41,912 nt of DNA, from NCBI GenBank assembly GCA_004335835.1, contig RWJK01001768.1, positions 1-41,912 of the forward strand, written 5' to 3'. Source of the DNA: Scenedesmus sp. ARA3 (Eukaryota > Chlorophyta > Chlorophyceae > Sphaeropleales > Scenedesmaceae). Positions 41,156 through 41,912 of this stretch are shown here, piece after piece (position 1 is the first letter of the stretch; each line of letters starts with the position of its first letter). The notes under the pieces were generated by a model. The model worked only from the letters and a program-made list of their open reading frames with translations, was not told the DNA's origin and made no database searches. The position numbers and the translations under genes were made by a program.

Positions 41156-41699
41156 TGGACACAGACCAGTGAGCAGCAGCAGCAGCAGCAGCAGCAGCAG
41201 GTCCAACAACAACGCGCACCATACCCTTGGCGATTAATCTGCTGGGGGCACCAAAGACTTGGGTGCAAGTCTGCTGTTGGTGGATGAGCGGCAGCAGCAG
41301 CAGCAGCAGCAGCAATGCAATGCAGTGCAGTAGGCAGCTGGTACGTAAGCAGAGGCAGGCACAGCAGCACCAAGCACAACAGGCAGATCCCTGGTTCCAT
41401 CACAGCATAGCCGGTGCTGCTGTGCTGGCTGGTGGTGTCAATCAGTGCAGCAGCAGTGCACGCAGCAGTGCAAGCAGTGCAAGTAGCGCACGCAGCAGCA
41501 GTGCAAGCAGTGCTGGCTGGGGGTGTCAATGCCACGTGGGTGGCATGCTCACTGAAGCAGGTGCAGCTGAATATAGGACGCATATGCTGCTTTGTTCTGT
41601 TGCAGTTCAGCAGCAGCCATGCAGTTCAGCAGCTGCAGCTGCTGCTGTAGTTCGTACAGGGAAGCATCTCAGCGTGCACCGCATATGCACCGACACATG

Positions 41700-41738
<39 letters not shown>

Positions 41739-41912
41739 AGGTGGGCTGGCCCTGTTGCCACAGATGACCCATTCATGGCGAAGCTGCGGCCACTGCTGGC
41801 AGGTGGGTGCTGACAGGCTCTGCACTGCTGCTGTCGTCCGAGTTGCCTGCTGCTGCTGCACTGCTGCTGCCAGCACTGCTTGCACTGCTGCTGCTTGCGC
41901 TACTTGCACTGC
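40335..41912 (+). CDS. probable plastid-targeted conserved protein of unknown function, 3' end outside window
   Basis: Exons 40335-40557, 40975-41047 and 41741-41802 join in phase (1, then 2, then 1 into the next intron); the gene continues past the window. The first 45 or so residues are rich in Ala, Ser, Thr and Arg with few acids, as expected of a chloroplast transit peptide. The mature part reads EYDVVTRMVEKLFGKAVV (about residues 57-74), then E-DANPFGLKRMDW, then RWAGPVATDD and KLRPLLAG. I recall proteins of this pattern from plants and algae, but I cannot assign a function or symbol. The introns hold CAG arrays and duplicated splice-junction segments. Confidence 0.65.
40909..40998. repeat. 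two-copy 48-bp duplication of the exon 2 acceptor
   Basis: TGTATGTATGCACCT followed by an AGGATGCA..CCCATTCGG segment occurs at 40909 and 40957. The second copy holds the working GCAG acceptor and exon start; the first has TTTAAAG in its place and so has lost the consensus. Confidence 0.85.
41051..41201. repeat. CAG triplet arrays flanking a duplicated donor
   Basis: Two CAG arrays are separated by a second copy of the exon 2 end (ACAGACC, then R-GTGAGCAGC) at 41158, about 120 bp after the working donor at 41047. In the second copy the junction reads CAGTGAGC. Confidence 0.9.
41700..41740. repeat. CTG triplet array forming the acceptor tract of exon 3
   Basis: About 13 CTG units run directly into the CAG acceptor of exon 3, so the triplet array serves as the pyrimidine tract. 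Confidence 0.85.

Noticed and set aside
40753..41583. 276-codon minus-strand frame with long Leu and Cys runs
   Set aside because: Produced by CAG/CTG arrays in introns of the plus-strand plastid-protein gene.

Overview
The window reads as nuclear DNA of a green alga, most likely a chlorophycean. The genes have many short introns with GT-AG and occasional GC-AG borders. TGTAA-type polyadenylation signals lie downstream of several stop codons. The sequence is saturated with CAG/CTG triplets and TGCA-rich intergenic DNA, and the best-supported proteins belong to algal and plant families. No bacterial operon, rRNA, tRNA or CRISPR array was recognised. All gene models were built by hand from splice signals, reading-frame phase and family motifs. 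In the five completed models every intron phase closes exactly.

Layout. (1) 119-2720, minus: a three-exon fucosyltransferase-like gene. (2) 2721-4717: divergent intergenic DNA with a perfect 16-bp stem-loop. (3) 4718-8674, plus: a seven-exon GT71-type (alpha-mannosyltransferase-like) type II membrane protein. (4) 8675-11860: intergenic, holding a roughly 1.4 kb element with 35-bp terminal inverted repeats. (5) 11861-14270, minus: a second fucosyltransferase-like gene, paralogous to the first with identical intron phases. (6) 14271-17685: intergenic DNA with a broken copy of the first exon of the gene in item 9. (7) 17686-23598, plus: an eleven-exon-plus gene that appears to fuse a secreted or Golgi-type methyltransferase-like domain to a DDD-containing glycosyltransferase domain. 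(8) 23599-33457: repeat-rich DNA with pieces of a Myb-like gene on the minus strand, one piece carrying an in-frame stop. (9) 33458-39366, minus: a nine-exon FkbM-type methyltransferase with an N-terminal membrane anchor and a 12-nt micro-exon. (10) 40335 to the end, plus: the first three exons of a probably plastid-targeted protein of unknown function, cut by the window edge.

How they fit together. Five neighbouring genes encode enzymes expected at the endomembrane or Golgi: two fucosyltransferase-like proteins, a GT71-like protein, a methyltransferase/glycosyltransferase fusion and an FkbM methyltransferase. Together they could build and O-methylate a surface or cell-wall glycan. This is an inference from clustering and family membership, not a demonstrated pathway.

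The most unusual signal is structural. In three different genes, tandem arrays (periods about 44, 48, 80, 116, 120, 133 and 218 bp) have units that span an exon-intron boundary, so real splice donors or acceptors are copied two to seven times inside the adjacent intron.
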